From Plectrocnemia conspersa (Eukaryota > Arthropoda > Insecta > Trichoptera > Polycentropodidae), in contig VTFK01000264.1 of assembly GCA_009617715.1 (NCBI GenBank), positions 62,001 to 126,000 of the forward strand: a DNA stretch of 64,000 nucleotides, written 5' to 3'. The notes under the pieces were generated by a model. It did no database searches and was not told the origin of the DNA. It saw nothing but the letters and a program-made list of their open reading frames with translations. The stretch's first letter is position 1. The number at the start of each line of letters is the position of its first letter. Shown here one piece after another: positions 1-11,540 of the stretch. The position numbers and the translations under genes were made by a program.

Positions 1-104
1 ATACTCACGTCCAACGTCTTGAGACAATTATATGTATGATTATAATGTTTCGTATTCTTATTAACTATCGTATAAAGCTCTTATTATTTTTAATTATTTA
101 TCCG

Positions 105-475
105 AAGCAATGATAATTTTGATGAATTGAAAGTCAAAAACCTCACTTTTTGGTCTATGAGCTCGTCGACGGAGCTCATAAAGATTTCATTAGGAAGATT
201 GTTTATATAGTTTAATCAGTGTAGAATTCTAATCATTACATGTATTATGTATATATTTTATTTTTATAGTTAAAACATTCCTAGTTAATTCATATTCCGA
301 ATATTTATGTTCAATCAAATCGAACAACACACATGAAAAAATTAATGAAAATTATTTTTATAAATAACTGTCACTATGCTGCCGGTCATCTATATTTAAA
401 TGCTGATTTTTCATTGTCAGAGCCTCCAATCACAAACAAAATAATTCAATAACGGGGGCTCGGAAATCAATTCAG
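105..475 (-). repeat. Promoter/first-exon repeat family, copy A
   Basis: Read on the minus strand, this stretch aligns base by base with copies at 10891-11540 and 62860-63925. Shared landmarks include a run ending in a CAATGAAAAA-like block, an ATG-GCC-GAC-like start (here ATGACCGGCAGC), a segment matching TCGATTTGACTGAA, and then an ATGAAATC start followed by a frame ending AAAAAGTGAG. In this copy the short exon-like frame hits a TGA after four codons, so it cannot encode what copy B could. The order of blocks is the same in all three copies. I do not recognise the family. It could be a duplicated gene 5' end or a non-autonomous mobile element. Confidence 0.7.
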
Positions 476-1002
476 CAAACTCAATTTTTATATTTATTAA
501 TTATAATTAAATATATTTATTTTGTTTACGTGAATTATACACCATTCATACAAAGCGATACAATTTACAGAGTAACAATTTAAATGTAGAATATTTTAAT
601 TTTAAAGCGAGCGTCTCTGGAGGCAGAAGCGACGACTTAAAACAATTATGTATAAGATAGATAATCATATTGAGGGAAAACAGGTATGTAAATAATAATA
701 ATGATTTATATTTATTTCTTTATTTACATATACATATTTAAAATATATAAGAATAACCAATCTTTTACAAAATAGGCCAACATGTGTTCCCAATATGTCA
801 TAAAAGCAAAGCAACTTACAAAAAAATGCATAGGTAATTTTATTAATAGAAAAATGTATATAAGATATAAAAATAAATTAACTATAGATCATTTTTTCTG
901 ATTTTTCTGTATGTCTGGTCAATTACGCCATATTTAAACGTGAAAAATATTAAAACTGATTTTATATGCGAATTAAATTTGAATTATGCCTCAAAAATTT
1001 CA
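476..1002. other. AT-rich, no gene seen
   Basis: Only A/T-rich sequence with runs of simple TAT and ATA repeats. No open frame, terminal repeat or RNA gene could be supported. Confidence 0.6.
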
Positions 1003-1082
1003 TATCCCGTTTTGCCTCCACCCCCAAGTCTGGCGCCCAGAAACACGTGCCCCCCTCTAAACCTCCCTAGCTACGCTTCTGA
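1003..1082. mobile_element. Probable DNA transposon end (orphan)
   Basis: A sharply C-rich tract in AT-rich surroundings. Read on the minus strand it begins CAGAAGCGTAGCTAGGGAGG, a kind of terminus frequently seen on insect hAT-type and related elements. No matching left end with the same 8-bp flank was found, so this is an orphan or heavily deleted terminus. Confidence 0.35.
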
Positions 1083-2082
1083 TAGAAACAACACCAGACG
1101 TTTAGGAAACTGAATTTTATGAATCCCATATATTTTCTTTTAAACCATATTTTTATTGTGTTATTAAACCACTATGACGAATTAAAGTAACCTGTCATAT
1201 TAGTGGCTATATATAATGTATTGTTATTTGCTTGGTCGTTTTATGTAAATATGTTCAAGGACGAATTAATAAAATTATTTATTATTATTATTAAGTTATT
1301 TTTACCAGAGAAGGATCACTAGGGTTTAAATCCACTTACTCCAAATTCTCGTAATATATGTTTTTATTATTTATTGGACACGGATTTTCTGAAATTTTAT
1401 GTATAATTGAAAAAAAATTGCCTATGGCACTAATTATGATTTAATTATCATGATTTCTTAGTGTTCATTAAAGAAAATTCTTTTGAACTTAGAACTTATT
1501 TTCAACATATTTTTTTATGATGATTTTTAAACTAATTTAGAAATAATTAAAATATATTTTACTTGCGTCGCTCATCGTTATTTAATTTTCGCAATTGTTC
1601 ATATAATGCTCGATTGAATTCCTTGCTTTTCCTTGATCTAAGGAACCGAACTGAAAAAGTCAACTCATATTTAAAATACTTGTATCAAAACTTTCAGTAA
1701 TATATTATTATGTGCCTGGTTCTAATATCATCATTGACGAATCGATAAAATCAGTTTTAATACCTATAATCCAAAGAAATCCTCAAAATACCCATAGATA
1801 CTACACTAATTTTGATTTTTTAACATTTATATTGTGAGATATCTCCTAACAAATATATTGTAAGTAATAAAACTTATATTTTTCAACAAATTTGTCGTTA
1901 TAGTGCAGGTTTTTAATCTTCACACAGATCTGAATGAAAGGGCGCGTCTTTTCTTGTCATTGGGTTAACTAGGGCATCCAAATACCCGGCCAAATTCATT
2001 ACACGGTTCTCGGTTATTTTTCTATGGCTTAACCGGGTACTACTATATGTATTTTACAGAGATATATTTTTTGTTATATACA
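1083..2082. other. AT-rich, possible retroposon tail
   Basis: No gene seen. Around 1228-1292 a moderately complex segment ends in AATTAATAAAATT followed by a (TTA)n run, which resembles the 3' tail of a LINE-type retroposon. The resemblance is weak and no coding part is attached. Confidence 0.3.
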
Positions 2083-2084
2083 TA

Positions 2085-2272
2085 CAGTAGACCCCCTATT
2101 AACACGGTAAATTGGAAACGTGCTATTTGGGTGCGTGTAGACGGGGGACTATAAAATACTCATACAATTTTTTTTTTGTAGTGAGATTTCCTCCCTTTGG
2201 CTTGATCACACATAAAGTAACGGACATCCAAATTGCAAGTTCCCAATTTACCGTGTTATTTGGGGGTCTACA
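2085..2272. mobile_element. pogo/Tigger-like MITE
   Basis: Inverted ends are visible: CAGTAGACCCCC at 2085 and GGGGGTCTAC near 2260. The inner parts also pair (ACACGGTAAATT against AATTTACCGTGTTA). TA dinucleotides flank both ends (2083-2084 and 2273-2274), as expected for the Tc1/mariner/pogo group. At about 190 bp with no transposase remnant, it is a non-autonomous miniature element. The open frame that starts inside it is incidental. Confidence 0.7.
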
Positions 2273-2539
2273 TACGTATATTATAAATTTGAATATTTGT
2301 AAGTGTCCCGGGCTGCCGGTAGAGACGCAATTTAAGTAATTTGAAAAACACTATTGTATAATAGAATTAAATTAAATTACACCACTCGTGATACAGTTTA
2401 CGGAGCACATTATCCGGGGGCACAGACGCGACATTTGGAATCTGTTGGTGGTACTGTACGTTCTGGTGTCGTAGCGCAGACTCCTGACTGACCGCTCTGA
2501 TCCGTGAATGTAGCGTGAAGGCTTTCAATTGCACATTAA

Positions 2540-2741
2540 CCCTTTCACCGCGGATGCCTTCTATAGAAGTCATCAAGAAAATACCCAGTACTCATTGAGC
2601 ACCTAAATGTACCATAAGCCTTCAAGCCTAATAATATGGTTATATAGTATAATTTAAGACTGTAAATCATGTCAATTTATTGAACCAAAATATGGTATGA
2701 ATATATTAATATTTAAAAAAATATCAGCTATGGCGAAATGG
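2540..2741. mobile_element. piggyBac-like MITE
   Basis: Flanked by TTAA on both sides (2536-2539 and 2742-2745), the piggyBac target site. The ends are imperfect inverted repeats: CCCTTTCACCGCGGATG on the left and, on the minus strand from the right, CCATTTCGCCATAGCTG. There is no coding capacity in about 200 bp. The identical TTAA duplications and C-rich termini support the call; the mismatches suggest an old copy. Confidence 0.6.
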
Positions 2742-2745
2742 TTAA

Positions 2746-5560
2746 TGGGGGCGTAGACTCGTGGTTGACAATCTAGAGAGGGCTTCGCTTCATCTATGCA
2801 GTTCTGGTTACTGCAGTCTCAGAGAGCCTTTAATGGGGATAGCAGGCAAAGGACAAAAACTTTAAATGCAGGGCTTGACAAGCCAAGATTCAGGCCACTA
2901 GAAAGGAAGTGTATTGCTCTTTGTCTGGTCGATCCAACATCGACTGTCCAGCCTACCTATTCCTGGTGCCTGACAGATAAAGGTAGTTCCTCAAAACCTT
3001 TTAAAATCGATTTCTGTATTTCTCAGAAACTTATATTTTTTAAAAAGCAATTTTAGTTACATTGAAAGTAGGTTTCATTCAGCACAAATAAGTATTTCTC
3101 ATCTGATTAAACCTCCTTATGATTGCGTTACACGAATGCAAAGTTTATATCAGTCGAGTCCATAGATTTAGCACACGGGCGATTCACCGTGAACATAACT
3201 GGAACAACAGAGCCCTAAGGGGAAAAATGTACACAAAAACGTTAGTTACGTTAATGAATGCATGTCATACTTATATTCTTCCTTTGATTGCTTCCCCGGC
3301 AAAATATGGAAGAGGAGAAAATGGAAAAAACACACAATGAACCAATTTCAACATGTAATCCTTAGGGATGAATGCAAGCGAGCATTTTTCGAAAAGACTG
3401 AAGCACTTTATTGATTATATTCTACAAAGCCTTTAGGGTGATCCCGTTTAAAATTGTAATACTTTTAGCAGCATATTAGTAAATACATAAATTAGAGATT
3501 GGTAATTTTATGATTATGATTTTTGGGACGCAAAACCGCTTGAGGCTTTCACTCGTCAATAATGACGGTTTGGCATAATCGCTTTTTATTTTTGTTTTCT
3601 AACGTCCGCTAGTTCTCAAACTTCACTTTCATTAGATCACATCAAACGGCGTGATCACCTGCTTGCAAACACTAGACTAGAATATAATATTTTTTGAGTG
3701 TGAAAATGTATTTTTTTATAATAATAAATCATTTAAAGGGCGGACGTTTATTGACGAGATTTTGTGATTTTGTGATTCTTGTAGCAGTGAAAATTTCTGA
3801 TTTCTTAGATTTCTAAACTTATCTAATAGATGTACACGATATTTTAAATTCATTTTCTTGGTGTAGTGCTTCTTTGATATGTTCTTCCTCTGGTTATAAT
3901 ATACATTATTTAATCAATTTAAATGGTTAAATAAAATCGAGTGTTATAATTGGAATGAACTGTACGCAGTTATGAAGTAGAAAGCTTAAAAAATGTCTTA
4001 TATACTTTACATTAGAAGTGGATAATTTATGGCACCAATAAGATCAAGAGGCGATGGGTAGGCAAAGGAATTTCAACAAGAAGATAAGACCGAAGCGTAT
4101 TTCACACAAAAAAGTATGTGTTGATATTTCTAAGAGATTATATAGTTATTTTCAATTGCCCCCAAATAACTTCCATTGACAAAAATTGGAAGATTGATTG
4201 ATCGAAAAACCGCTTTACTTATTACAATGCGAACGAAAACAGTTATATTTTTAATATACTATTGTTTAAAAATAATAGTAATTTTTGCATAAAAAGGTGA
4301 GTAGCACTTAAATGAAAAATAATATTATTTTTAAATATATAGTAAGTAATTAAATACATTATTTAGGCTATGATTTTCTTGAATGCATTGTTATATAGGA
4401 CACCGTTCATTAGCTTTGTGTTATTTTTAAAGCAATACTTATTTTTTTGATATTTCGAGAGTGCAACCCTCGGATAGTATTTTAGCCGATAGAGCATATT
4501 TAAATATTTTACATATAAACTGCCATTTATTATTAGTGAAATACTTATTAAATAAGCACACTTTCTGGATATATTACGTACATGAACTGATACTTATTGG
4601 CCAGTATTCGCTGAGAATAAATTGTTGTTTGTCTGCATTATTTTACCAAATTTGTAATGGAAGCAAATTTCATGGCCGAAAGTGATACGCATCGCCATAT
4701 CTGACTTTAGAGAGTCGACAAGGTACGATGGATATGATAATCAAGAATTAAGATAACCGAGACTCTCTAGCTAAACGAAACTAACGTAACGTCTATAAAA
4801 TCGTCATGATTTATTGTTTAAAATATAAGAGACATTTCTGGCGTTTGACGTTTATTCACATTAACATTATTCTATTAATTTCTATTAATTATTATTCTAT
4901 TAATATTCTATTATAATCTAATCTAATATTCTATTATTCTATTAATATTCTATTATTCACATTACCATTGTTCTATTTAGCCTAAAATGAATGACTCAAT
5001 GCGTATGCTTTATATTTAATGCTGGATTTTGTACTTGACTTCAGCACTTATCCGTAGACGATGTTTGTTGTAGGATTATTTTCATCTACTTGAGCAAAGC
5101 TTGAAAAGTAAATTTGTATTATAAATAATATATATGTACATATAATTAATATTAAACTTGGATAATAATTAATATAAAAAGTTCCTAAAATAAATATTCT
5201 ACGGATGAAAATTATTTTATAAATTTAGTTATGTATATGTTCATTAAATGTCAAATTGTCATCTATAACTAATCCTGAATATTTAGTAGAGTAGTTTAGC
5301 TCATTTAAGTAAAAAAATCAAGAAATATATCTTAAATTAGTCAAAGCCATTGTGCAAACGCATTTAAATCCATTTACATAATACCAGTATCATACAGCCG
5401 TTGATATGGAATGAAGCTTTGTCATACATATAAATAATGAAGAATAAGAGTCCAATGTTTGTAAGCGTCTCAGTGTAAGCGACTTGAAGAACCAAAAAAA
5501 AAAGCACGTCAAGTTTGTTCAAATATCAATGCAACCACTTTATTCACTAGATATGGTGAA
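2746..5560. other. No gene seen; small repeats
   Basis: The part from 2750 to 3350 is less AT-rich and holds short open frames (2796-3056, 3119-3340) with no recognisable domain; I do not call them genes. An inverted repeat pairs CTCGTCAATAA near 3550 with TTATTGACGAG near 3748, with a second pair ACGTCCGC/GCGGACGT just inside, possibly a tiny MITE. At 4706-4770 TAGAGAGTC pairs with GACTCTCTA. The stretch 4859-4975 is low-complexity ATTCTATTA-type repeat. Confidence 0.5.
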
Positions 5561-5570
5561 AAATATTTTT

Positions 5571-5615
5571 TCCTGGTTTATCTCTTTTAAACTAAAAAGA
5601 GGTTATAAACCAGGA
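5571..5615. repeat. Short inverted repeat (hairpin)
   Basis: TCCTGGTTTATCTCTTTT at 5571-5588 pairs with the reverse complement at 5595-5615, with one 3-nt bulge and a spacer of six bases. This is one of several short-spacer inverted duplications in the window. Confidence 0.75.
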
Positions 5616-5864
5616 ATTTGTCATTATTTTTAATGTACTTATTTTATTATTTATGTAGGTAAATAAATGCCATGCACCCAACGCACTCCTTTCCTTCCAA
5701 TTTTGAGTGACGATATCGAATGCAAGCGCTGCAAGATGCTGCGAATCTCGCGGGTCGCTCATTTTAGAAAGGTTAATAACAATTTTGGCCGGTAACCGCG
5801 GCAAATCGTTCCATTGTATGGCCGCGTCGGTTTCTAGTTGAGCAGCCGACCGTTGACGCCAATT
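5592..5864 (-). CDS. Candidate coding exon in a CpG-rich block, faintly F-box-like
   Basis: The minus strand stays open for about 90 codons from just after a TAA at 5865-5867. It includes WNDLPRLPAKIVINLSKMSD and then ALAFDIVTQNWKE. The W-x-D-L-P-x-L-P-x-x-I pattern followed by a D and a later W faintly recalls an F-box, but I would not name it. The surrounding 5660-5990 is markedly richer in CG dinucleotides than its neighbours, as real exons or promoters are in this window. The last 20 or so codons are AT-rich and look like read-through past a lost donor site. It may equally be chance or a decayed copy. Confidence 0.25.
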   Translation of the reverse strand, partial: NWRQRSAAQLETDAAIQWNDLPRLPAKIVINLSKMSDPRDSQHLAALAFDIVTQNWKERSALGAWHLFTYINNKISTLKIMTNSWFITSF

Positions 5865-5989
5865 TTACAAGTCGTCAACTCGAAACAACAAAGTTTCCGA
5901 GTGAGCTCAGTTGGTTGTTAGTCGCTCGGACGCACACTGTTCAAGCAATGCTGCTAACTGTTATTGGCTACAAGTAGTCCGACCATCTG

Positions 5990-7665
5990 ACCGTAGATAA
6001 ATAATAAAATAGGCGAGTCCGAAAAATTAGATGCGTGTTCCCCCCCCCCTCTCGCCTACCGAATGCAATGTATTAATGTGTATCTCAGGTGAATCTGATT
6101 TTTTAAATTTATTTATTAGAAATCTAAATATCATGACATGCAAAGTCTCAAAATAAGTAGTATTCTTGCTGATGCAAAAATCAATTTACGGATGCGTTCG
6201 AGAGGAAATTATACAAAATTTTAAAACATTAATAAAAATATTTTTTAAATTATAAAATTTCAAGATTTATTCAAAATATTTTTTTCATCTTTAAAAATAA
6301 TTTTTATTTTATTATGGATTTAAAATATTTTTAGTTTATTATAGCTTTTAAATATGTTTTGTTTATTATAAATTTTAAATACAGTGAAAACAGTTTGCAC
6401 TTATTAATTATATAATGCTACGCAGAAAAACTTATAAATCAAAATATGTTTTAATGAAAATAGATAAAGGTTTCAAAATTATTAATATTTTTAAAGCACA
6501 TATTGTGCTTACTGTCCATTTTTGGTCTAAAGCAACAGATTAGGTGGTCGAAATTTTCAGTTTATTGTTTCTTTTTAATTAGTAAATGTAATTAAAAACT
6601 GGCTTTTATATTTACACATAAAATATGTAAAAAAAAAATAATTAAAAAATAGCTTATGGTGTAACTAAAAAACGTGCTATTTATTTAAACTTCAAACCTA
6701 CTTTTAATTGATAACAAAATGTTACGTTTTAATATTATTTTTTATTTTGGCATTTTTTGTTTTATTACTATTAAGTCAAGTTGCAAATTTATTTTAAAAC
6801 GTAATACAAAGTTTAATTTTATTATTATCTAGCAAAGATTTAAACCTAATCTAAAATGATATATAATATGTATTTTTATCATTAAATATCTAAGTTTCAC
6901 ATCTCACTAAAATGTTTTCTTCTGGAAATATTTAGCTGAGCTATAAACCTGTTTTCAAATGAATTGAAAATGCTAAGTAGTTTTTTATAAATTGAAACAT
7001 GTTGATAATCATGTTGATAATGTAGTGCGCAAATTTAATGGTTCTCAAGATATTTTTAAACGTACCGAATTTATAGTTGTTTATTTTATTACTTTGATAT
7101 ATGAAACATCTCATTTGTTTTTTAATATATAGGAATAGTACCTGCTTAATAAGCTACACCTAGTCTATATCGTTATGATTTTTTATCCTTCCATGCAAAC
7201 ACTAAATTATTGTTTGTTCATTTATATGTTACAACTTATTTTGCGTATTTTTTATCGCTTATTTTAGACCTAATTGTACTAGCTAATCATAATTTTTGGA
7301 AAAATAAATTGGCCATTATAGAGTAATCCAATCCAAGTTTCCTATTACTAAATTAAACATTTGTTATTAATCACGCGTGTTCAAAGTGAGGGTAGCAAAA
7401 GTTAGTCAGTGGTCCGGTTTTTAATATTAATATTCATAGTTTTTCATTAAGTAACAAGAATTTCTCTAGCCAAGTTCAGAGGGCATCCCTATTTAGAATC
7501 CACGTTAAAATCAATAAAATCGTGCCGTAGCGGTGGAAACGCTCGGTTATCTAGCGTTTATATTTAGACTGTTTTTTAACAATATTACGACGAACAATTA
7601 GTAAAAATCGGATGACGCATATCTAAACCGAATTTTGCTTCTCTTTTTTTAATTTAACTTCTCAG
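5990..7665. other. AT-rich, no gene seen
   Basis: Contains a short poly-C run near 6041-6051 and long A/T tracts. No coding frame or transposon end could be supported. Confidence 0.55.
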
Positions 7666-7670
7666 AAGTC

Positions 7671-7714
7671 AAAAATCCACGTCAAAAGCATTATTGATTT
7701 TGACGTGGATTTTT
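7671..7714. repeat. Perfect 17-bp inverted repeat
   Basis: AAAAATCCACGTCAAAA (7671-7687) and its exact reverse complement (7698-7714) are separated by ten bases. It would form a strong hairpin in DNA or RNA. No transposon ends or coding frame surround it. Confidence 0.85.
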
Positions 7715-7715
7715 T

Positions 7716-9378
7716 TACTTTTATAGTTAAAATTGTTTTTGCGCCTTCCTATTGCTCAAACTTTGAGCAGCACTCTTATGTCATAAGTTCGAAGGAATAT
7801 CGTTATACTATGTGTCAATATGCGAGATTATTTTTCCGCTTATTTTTCCCTGAGAGAAATATTTTGAATTTGACCTAATGAAAGTTCTAAGACTATAATT
7901 AGTTTTAGAACTTTAGGTTTGGGTTTGAACAGAAAATGGACGTTTCGCAATGTCAAATAAAATTTGATCGACATTTTAGAGAAGCACTAGCCCCTATCGG
8001 TGCAATTTTATATTAGAACTTCGCCACTACTTTACTAGCACTTGACAGATAAATTATATTTTCACTGGTAAAGATTTTATTAATTAAGCTAGATTTTATT
8101 TTGAGGGTTCACCCGAGAATTTCTGGTTTAGAATCAGGGACGTCATTTCAAGGGGGTGGGATCAAAAGTTGGCCTGTCAGTGTTCGTTTGTTTAATATTT
8201 CGATTTCATTAAGATTCATAGTATTTCATTAAATGCATTTTTCTGCCCAAATTCAAAAGTAAGGAACTAGCTGCCAATATTATGTGATTTAACGCCGTTG
8301 GAGCATCTAAAACCCAACATCTAGCAAGTTATAGCCGATAAACCGAAAAAATCGGTTGCTGCAAATGGTCCAGAGGCGACTATTTAATTTACATTATTTT
8401 TCATAGTTATTGAAATACATCAAATGTTTGAATAATAGATTTTTTTAAAAAAGGTTGATTTACCTTTTATGTATGATATCCTTCAGCATGAACAATGTAT
8501 CGCAAATATCTATCGATCAACTGAAGGACTACTCTTGATTAAAATAAAACATTCAGCCTAATTATAGTCGTTAAAAAATCGTTAACATCAACTTCCCAAT
8601 TCGGAATTTACTACTCTCAAAATATATTGTCTAAATACAGAGTTGAATTAATAACAGTAATATAATTTATTTAAAGAAAGTATGAACGTAAATACAAAAA
8701 CAAAACTTCTTAGTTTGAGAACCATGGATAACAATTTACACGTCTAGGTTTTGAGCGACTGGTACAGATTTATCAAAAAACTGTTTCCAAAATCCATCGA
8801 TGGATTGACAGATTTTATGACGAATTTTAGTAATTTAATAGTTCCAGGTTAAATTATATTAAATCTTTTTACTGTAATATATCGATAAAAGTATCTCTGA
8901 GTAACTTATGAAATAAAATACTAGAAATTTTATTATCTAGGAATGACATAAATGCTTTTGGACTGGATTTTTGGATTGAAAATTTGAGCAACCTTTCATT
9001 AGGTTGGAAAGTAATTTAATCAAATTGCTGAATTGAATTGGATTGTTATCAATCTGATTACTTTCAGGGGCGAATTATTTATAAATACTGACTGCTGTTT
9101 CTTCTTTGTTTTTAATGTTATATAAATATGTTTTGATTACCAATAGTTAAGTATAATACTTGTAACTATATTCTTTATCTAACTTTTTTTACCCTGCAAG
9201 GTAAATTGTTAATTTTTAATCTAACAAATTTCATTAAATATTTTAACTTGCCCGCTCAGTGGCGTGCGGTATAAACCAAAATCCTACGATAAATAAATCA
9301 CTTTTATTTCCCATAAACTATTTCAGATCTACAATTTAAAACCAAAAAATAATATTTCACTCCTCTCAAACCTTTCAG
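7716..9378. other. AT-rich, mostly featureless
   Basis: Holds one copy of a short dispersed repeat (8468-8560, entered separately). A G-rich patch near 8139-8165 (CAGGGACGTC) and a CAGTGGCGTGC near 9256 resemble transposon termini, but neither has a partner. No gene seen up to the acceptor-like site at 9377. Confidence 0.5.
8468..8560 (+). repeat. Short dispersed repeat, copy 1
   Basis: Matches 45233-45345 in the same orientation. Shared blocks include ATATCCTTCAGCAT and the longer TTGATTAAAATAAAACATTC followed by GCCT. The middles have diverged with small indels. The family is unknown; only two copies were noticed. Confidence 0.6.
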
Positions 9379-9531
9379 GAATATGCTCTATTAGATATTG
9401 CTGCAAATATTGATGGCACTCTACACATTGCTAACTATACTGCTTTAAGTCGTGTGGCACAAACAAATGCTATACATGTTCAAGAAAATATTGAGCTATT
9501 ATCAAACTTTAGGATAATTAAAAAAAAATAA
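9379..9531 (+). CDS. Candidate terminal exon, unknown protein
   Basis: After a good acceptor (CTCTCAAACCTTTCAG ending at 9378) the frame is open for 50 codons and stops at TAA 9529-9531. It reads EYALLDIAANIDGTLHIANY, then TALSRVAQTNAIHVQ, ending NFRIIKKK. Residue use is protein-like (A, D, N, V, E well represented) and unlike the F/I/K/Y-rich translation of surrounding AT-rich DNA. AATAAA follows within about ten bases and again near 9612, consistent with a 3' end. I do not recognise a family. If real, the gene starts upstream, possibly before this window. A transposon-derived exon or chance cannot be excluded. Confidence 0.35.
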   Translation, partial: EYALLDIAANIDGTLHIANYTALSRVAQTNAIHVQENIELLSNFRIIKKK

Positions 9532-10890
9532 CGTAAATAAAACAGACAAATACGCAAGAGTAGAAATCAGTAAAATAGCGAAATGAACCATAATTAGCTT
9601 TGTCATTTTATTTTAATAAAACATGTGTTTTGTAGCATAGTACTCTAAAAATTTATGCATACATAATTATTAGTACTGACATTAAAAACATTAAATTTCT
9701 AGCTTTTTGAACTACATCATTGTGTAAGTGCTAATTAGCCTAATTTACTTAAAATTGCAGGATAGCAGTAGAATACAATATTTCGCGAATTATGCGCCAA
9801 AACCCTGTTGCGAAATTGCATTAATATGATTCGATTAAATCCAGTCCATTGGTTAATTTGAATGCATTAATATCTCATGTAAGGGTGTTTTCCAATGTTT
9901 TTTTTATTTTTTTAATAAATATATGCAGTAACGCAAAGATTGGTATACGTTGCAATATGCTATATATAAATGTTTACCTGTGTTGATATAGTAAATAGCT
10001 AATACTTACCTATCTATTTACGTATATTTGAGCTGAACTTTTGAAAACATCACGTCATATTGCAGTAGCATATTTCTTGTAGCTTCTGCACAGAGGGTTG
10101 CGAATTGCGATCGATGTTGCTACCGTTACAGGACTCCCCAAACGTTTTTGAAAATACATATAATAATATGTATTTTCTAGATCTATGTATGATTATACAT
10201 ATTAGTTTAACACATAAACATAAAGCAGTAGATATATATGTAAAATTAAATAAGATTGAAATGTTTTAAAGAATACGAAGTAGCATTTAAGTGGTAAATA
10301 AAAACCAAAAACGTATTCTTCGTTAAAATGATATATCGTTGGTTGCATACATTATAAAATATAGGTAATACCACTTGGTGCTAATGTAATTTATAGTAAT
10401 TTAATTTAAAATAACTATATTTAAATATTATCATACTAAAATATTATATCTTTCCAAGTAGGATATGTACTTATTAAATATAATACCTCTATAGATATAT
10501 AGTAGTTATGTATATACATATATAGTCTATTGCACCACTCATATTAATTATAATGAAAGTTCGACTCAGTTTTATGTTATATTTAGCAACTGAATACCTA
10601 TTGAAACTTTAGGTTGTAATTATTTACCATCAGTATAAGATACTTCAACTTTCTAAATATATAATTTGCAACGTTTTGTAACTAACGAATATATAATGTC
10701 ATGAGCTAATAAATTTAATTAATTTTCAAAATAATTTGTGGTCTTAATATAATATATAAGTAATAAAGCTTATTTTTATAAATATTTTAATACTCTTATA
10801 TATAATTGTTCGCTTCCGGAAACATTCTCCGTTCAATTCTTTACTCTAATATATTTAATTTTAATTTTTAAAAATAAAAATAGAGTTGGC
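9532..10890. other. AT-rich, no gene seen
   Basis: Two AATAAA signals at the start may belong to the candidate exon just upstream. The rest is AT-rich sequence with TATA-type simple repeats and no supportable feature. Confidence 0.5.
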
Positions 10891-11540
10891 ACGATGATTT
10901 TCAAGCCTCCGCTAATGTATTCTTTTGTTGTCGACCAATGAAAAATTAATATTTAAATATAAAACAAGATGGCCGACATCAACGTGACAACAGTTTTATT
11001 AATTTTGTTATGCGACAATAATTTTCATTTTGTTCCGCGACAATAGTTCTTATTAGTTTATCATGTGCGTTGTTCGATTTGACTGAATATGAATAATCGG
11101 ATTGCAAATTAACTAGGTATGTTATATCTATGAAATTAAATATATACATAACGTTGTAAGGACTATAATAATATATTGATTAAACTAGATAAACAATCTT
11201 CGTGATGAAATCGTCAAATTTTGAATTCCCATCGACGGGCTCCGAGATCGAAAAGTGAGTTTTTCCTTTTACAATACATAAAAATTATCATTGTTTCTGA
11301 TGTAGTGCACATATTCGTTAGATGTAACGTGTAATGTATCCTTAGTATGTATGAGGATTGAAAGTTAATGTCGATCAAATCGGCGCTGTCGCAGTAGAAA
11401 CGATATATAGCATATCAGGCAACGGACAGCTTATAAATGTGTAGCTTTTTGGAGGTTATGTAATAAACGACATTTTACAATGATTATAAATATGTGTTTT
11501 CATACCTGGAATAATCGATTGCCAAAATATCTAAAAGTGG
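10891..11540 (+). repeat. Promoter/first-exon repeat family, copy B (best preserved)
   Basis: It aligns with 62860-63925 (+) and 105-475 (-). Ordered blocks: ACGATGATTTT; a GACCAATGAAAAA segment with a CCAAT box; CAAGATGGCCGACATCAACG, in which the ATG opens a short frame MADINVTTV; TTGTTCGATTTGACTGAA; and then the exon-like frame at 11205. Beyond the donor the similarity continues into intron-like DNA (CATACCTGGAATAAT near 11505). The CCAAT box, the AAGATGGC motif (YY1/Pho-like, known near animal start sites) and the later donor make it look like a gene 5' end that has been copied. Confidence 0.75.
11205..11254 (+). CDS. Candidate first coding exon within repeat copy B
   Basis: ATG at 11205 opens MKSSNFEFPSTGSEIE(K). 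The sequence runs straight into a consensus donor GTGAGT at 11255, so 50 coding bases would be spliced onward. Without splicing it stops at TGA three bases later. In the two sister copies this frame is broken: copy C has TTG in place of ATG and an early TAA, and copy A has an early TGA. The downstream exon is not identified, so function is unknown. Loss of the frame in two of three copies fits one functional source with dead duplicates, or general decay. Confidence 0.3.

Noticed and set aside
601..1082. CAGAAGCG near 617 as the left partner of the CAGAAGCGTAGCTAGGG end at 1082
   Set aside because: The similarity stops after eight bases and the 8-bp flanks differ.
2796..3340. Two open frames of 73-86 codons as genes
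   Set aside because: No domain, no splice context and no plausible start context; the composition of the region, not coding, keeps them open.
8139..9260. CAGGGACGTC near 8139 and CAGTGGCGTGC near 9256 as transposon ends
   Set aside because: Each lacks an inverted partner and a target duplication; short words like these occur by chance.
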